Shown here in pieces: positions 60,704-64,000 of a stretch of 64,000 nt of DNA. Location of the stretch: the NCBI GenBank assembly GCA_020543525.1, contig JAHYIO010000001.1, forward strand, positions 3,224,001 through 3,288,000. The letters run 5' to 3'. The notes under the pieces were generated by a model. That model made no database searches. It was not told the origin of the DNA and was given only the letters and a program-made list of their open reading frames with translations. Made by a program: the position numbers and the translations under genes. Position 1 is the first letter of the stretch. Every line of letters starts with the position of its first letter. The DNA comes from Coriolopsis trogii. Lineage: Eukaryota > Basidiomycota > Agaricomycetes > Polyporales > Polyporaceae.

Positions 60704-61562
60704 ATGGTGCAAGCAATAGTGCGTTCTCGACCTGCCTACATAGTAGCAGACCTGACGAACTCGAGCACATCAGACGAAAGACTCCTCGCGGCCGCACGAT
60801 CCGACAACGAGGATCTGCTCCTCGAAATATTCGAAGAGGGCAACTTTGACATAAACGCTGCGGATGGGTGTGTCCAACTCGTACTCGCGCCCTAGACAAT
60901 CGACAATGACCGGAATCGGGTCTGTAGGCTGGGCAACACTGGTATGCCGTCTCGCATGCAGCCTACTTGGCACATGCAGCTGAGTTCACGCATGATCTGA
61001 ATCATCACGGCTTATAGCTTTGCACTATGCGTACGTATGTCGCACCACCGTCATCGACAGAGCACACCAAGCTGATTGCTCTCTCCCACACCCCATCGCC
61101 AGTGCATCAAACGGTTACCTAGAGATCCTCGAACACATCCTCGAGTATGACGGCTGCGATGTCGATCCCCAAAACCGCATTGAGAAGGCTACACCCCTCC
61201 ACCTCGCCCTACGAATAGAAGACGCAGACGTACGGAAAGCGGTCGTGGAGAGCTTGCTCGAAGCTGGTGCAGACACAAAGTGCGTGTTTTGGCATGCCCC
61301 AGACCGATCTCCCTCATCGCTCGTATGAAAGGATTAAAGATAAGAACGGAGAGACCCCTCTTGACCTTGTATCGCCCGAGGACACAGAGATCCGCGCCCT
61401 CCTAAGGAAATCGCAAGCACAGGCAAGCATTGCGCAGAGTGATGTCGCGAATGGTGAGTTGCTTGTTTGCATCCTCAGAGCATGTACGACTTGAACACCC
61501 GTGCAGATGATGATGACGATGAAGAGGGTTCTGGCTCTGGATCTGGATCGGACGACGAGTAA
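60704..61562 (+). CDS. Small ankyrin-repeat protein with acidic tail (Yar1/YCR051W-like)
   Basis: This gene encodes 181 residues in six exons: 60704-60867, 60928-60941 (14 bases), 61018-61030 (13 bases), 61103-61279, 61332-61453 and 61507-61562. The two tiny exons together rebuild a standard ankyrin helix, GLGNTALHYAASNGYLEILE, which nothing else in the region can. DERLLAAARSDNEDLLLEIF starts the first repeat, ATPLHLALRIEDADVRKAVV is the next and DKNGETPLDLVSPEDTEI the last. The tail DDDDDEEGSGSGSGSDDE is acidic. Yeast Yar1, an Rps3 chaperone, and YCR051W have a similar size and layout, so a role in ribosome assembly or as a small adaptor is possible. The start could instead be ATG 60694, but that needs a 31-base intron, so I chose 60704. 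Confidence 0.83.
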
Positions 61563-61729
61563 TTTAACGAACATGAAGCTGGACCATGGAATGTAACTCA
61601 ATAGTAATGCGTCGCCGCACGGAGAAATCTCAGATCCTTGCATGTTTGTCACCAGTAGGTTGAGTGGACTGATTCTATCTCTTATACACGAATAGCTATA
61701 TACTACGAACTGGACATGCTCCCTCGACT

Positions 61730-63959
61730 CTATACTATGAGCTTTCCACTAGACCACTCTTTGAATGTCGTGGTGTCTTTGATCCACTGGATCAGCTCAG
61801 ACCGTTTGACTTTGGTGCCCTTGTCAGTAGATTCCACCTTGACCTTCTTCCCGTCCACGAACTCCCACTTCTGCTCCTTTACAGTGACAAGACCCTCCTT
61901 GAGCTCGTCGCCACCCAAGATGATCGCAAATGGCACTTCGTCCTTCTCGCCCGCAGCAAACTGTGCAGGGAGTTTTGGCTTGGCCTTGAACAAGAAGTCG
62001 GTCTGCGAAAGGGGCATGAGCCATCACATGTATCACCTGTCGCACCAATAACGACGACAGACCTTGATGCCCGCTTCTCGCAACTCAGTAGCAAGGGCCA
62101 CACGCTCCGAGAGCAGTCCGTCGCCCGCCGCCATCACATAAGCCATCGTCTCCTTGCTCCGCATGCCCTTCTCGACCCACTTCGGCCACACGAGCGCGAA
62201 GATCCTGTCGAGTCCGATACTAACACCTACGCACGGCAGCCCCGCCGCCTTCTTGCCCTCGCCGGCCGCGGCGGCGGTGAACATCCCGACGAGGTTGTCG
62301 TACCGGCCTCCGGCGGCGATTGACCCGACCCCGACTTGCGACTCGTCGATCTCCTCCTCGTCCTCCTCGGACTTCTTCGCCGCTTTCTTCTTCGGCTTCT
62401 GCGCAGGGGGCGGGGTGTCGTTCGCGACGGAGGGTGTTGTGGAGGAGGAGGCAAAGGCGTTGGCGGACTTGAAGGCTGGGGGCGCGGAGGCTTCGACGAT
62501 GGCTTCGTAGATGATGCCGGTGTAGTAGTCGAGTCCTCGTGCTAGGGAGAGGTCGAAGGAAAGCTGGGAAAACAAACGGAGTCAACATGATTACATAGGC
62601 AGATTATCATTCTACGCACCCTATCGAGGACCCTGTATGCGGCCAGGTAGGTAAAGAGGACGCTCATCTCCTCAATGCCAGCCTTCGCGTCCTTGTTGGC
62701 CATAAGTGTAGAGTCCGCCTTGAGCATGTCGAGCAATTCAGGTCCGCCTGGCCCTCATTAGCCAAGAATAAGTTGTCAGAAGACACAATGTTGGTATACC
62801 TTTATGCTTCACGTATTCGCCGATCTTGTCTGCAGAAGCAGCGTCCAGACCTTTCTCGTCGGTCATCTCCTTTTTGACGTCTGCCCATGACATCTTGTCA
62901 AGTTTGTCGACGGCCGACGAGATCGTCCTGATCTTTTCTGGGGGTACTCCACAGACCGCGAAGATACCGTCCAAGATTTTGCGGTGATTCATCTGTATGG
63001 TGCAATGCAGACTTTACAAATGGCTTACGATAAGTCATTTGAAGAAACATACCTTTATGGTGAACTCGCCCACGTCCAACCGCGACAGAATGCTACAAAT
63101 CAAGCTGATGATCTCCGCATCTGGGATCATCGTGTCAAAAGTGCCCGCGATATCGAAGTCCTGGCCCACGTTAACATCACCGTGTCCCCACATGAACCGG
63201 GGTATTCTACTCACTGCTTGCGAGAACTCCCTCATGCGGCCTTTGCTCATGACAGGGTTATCCCGACGGTACACCTTCCCGACCTGCCAGAGCTTCGCCT
63301 GGGTCGTGATCGCACCGCTCATGGCGAGGTAGCGTGCAAGAGGGACGGTGTGGTCGTACCGCAGCGCCAGCTGCTCACCGCCCTGGTCCATGAGATCGAA
63401 AATGAGCTTCTGGTCCTCGCCGTACTTGCCGGTGAGGACCTCCTTGCGCTCAAAGACGGGAGTGTCTAGCTGGCTGCCGCCGTAGGTCGTGAAGACATCC
63501 TTGACAATCCGCTCAATGTGCTCGCGGCAGAACATCTCCCCGGGGCCGTAGTCGCGTGTGCCCTACATGATTATGTGTGCATCCATGGGGCGTGGTTTGC
63601 GGTCGCATTAAGAGCAGACGTGGAATGTCGCGCATACAGCGTGTTCAAGGGCAAATCATAAAGTAGGATAGGGAAGGCCTTCACGATGAGCTTGAGTCCA
63701 TGCACTAACACGTACATATAACGCGCACCTTTGGTGTCTTGAGCAGCATCCGCTCCTTCTTCTTCTCCGTCTTTCCCCCTCCCGAATTCGCGTTCTGAGC
63801 CAGTGCGAAAGCCCTCTTCAGATCGCCCAGCTTCTTCTTCGCCTCCTCTACCACCGCGTTGTCCGCTTGCTGTTTCCGAAGGTCCGTTAGCAGCGCGCTC
63901 TGCGCCGCGACTTCCTTCTCCAACGCCTCCAGGTTCTGTCCTTCTGTATTACTTGACAT
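61730..63959 (-). CDS. HTS1: Histidyl-tRNA synthetase (cytosolic/mitochondrial)
   Basis: This class II synthetase charges tRNA-His. It has 593 residues in seven exons: 63959-63729, 63562-63215, 63160-63053, 62992-62800, 62747-62620, 62563-62063 and 62002-61730. An N-terminal WHEP-like helical hairpin ([19 protein letters not shown], about residues 11-60) is present. The catalytic core starts [13 protein letters not shown] across a 166-base intron, the longest here. It continues [30 protein letters not shown] (motif 2 side), and the His-specific RGLDYYTG and [14 protein letters not shown], then [10 protein letters not shown] (motif 3). An inserted loop (about 364-405) is rich in Ser, Lys and Glu. 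The anticodon-binding domain ends the protein. In yeast one gene serves both compartments; no obvious presequence precedes this ATG. Confidence 0.96.
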
Positions 63960-64000
63960 CTTTCTCTTCAGTCCAAGCCTGCTTAGGCTCGTCGTGTGTG

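Noticed and set aside
60719..60749. A 31-base intron that would let the ankyrin gene start at ATG 60694
   Set aside because: It is shorter than any intron I could confirm in the window; the uninterrupted start at 60704 is simpler.

Overview
This 64 kb window is chromosomal DNA of a filamentous fungus, almost certainly a basidiomycete of the mushroom/bracket-fungus group (Agaricomycetes). The signs are compact genes cut by many 45-65 base introns with GTRNGT donors and CTAAC-type branch points, CT-rich leaders, and protein sets typical of that group. No prokaryotic, viral or CRISPR features were seen. I rebuilt the exons by hand by following reading phase across splice sites; unless stated otherwise, every junction listed keeps the frame.

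Layout. 0-24 kb is gene-dense: the 3' part of UTP14 (ribosome biogenesis), an NRAMP metal transporter (-), an unrecognised multi-exon gene with two CxxC pairs (-), a Cak1/Csk1-like kinase lacking a glycine loop (+), the condensin ATPase SMC4 (-, 19 exons, one GC-AG intron), a siroheme-pathway methyltransferase fused to a Met8-like domain (-), SRP14 (+), a TMCO4/Mil1-type hydrolase (+) and a single-exon basidiomycete protein of unknown function (+). 24-29 kb is mixed: gene-like fragments, a 636-base inverted-repeat transposable element with an 8-base target duplication, a secreted serine carboxypeptidase (+) and a small coiled-coil gene (+). 29.1-37.7 kb is an 8.5 kb stretch in which I could support no gene.

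37.7-64 kb is gene-dense again: an F-box-like protein (+), an amidohydrolase with a 10-base exon (+), a monocarboxylate-type MFS transporter (-) divergent from the SNF1/AMPK catalytic subunit (+), a Pumilio (PUF) protein (+), cytochrome c oxidase subunit 6 (-) divergent from a Tra2-like RRM protein (+), an intron-containing tRNA-Ile(AAT) (-), a broken RWD-domain gene (-), a PalI/Sur7-like four-span membrane protein (-), a small ankyrin protein with two tiny exons (+) and cytosolic/mitochondrial histidyl-tRNA synthetase (-).

Most genes are unrelated housekeeping functions and there is no biosynthetic cluster. The most unusual items are the inverted-repeat element, the decayed RWD gene beside the tRNA, the atypical kinase, and the cluster of very small exons. 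I found no convincing new multi-gene system.
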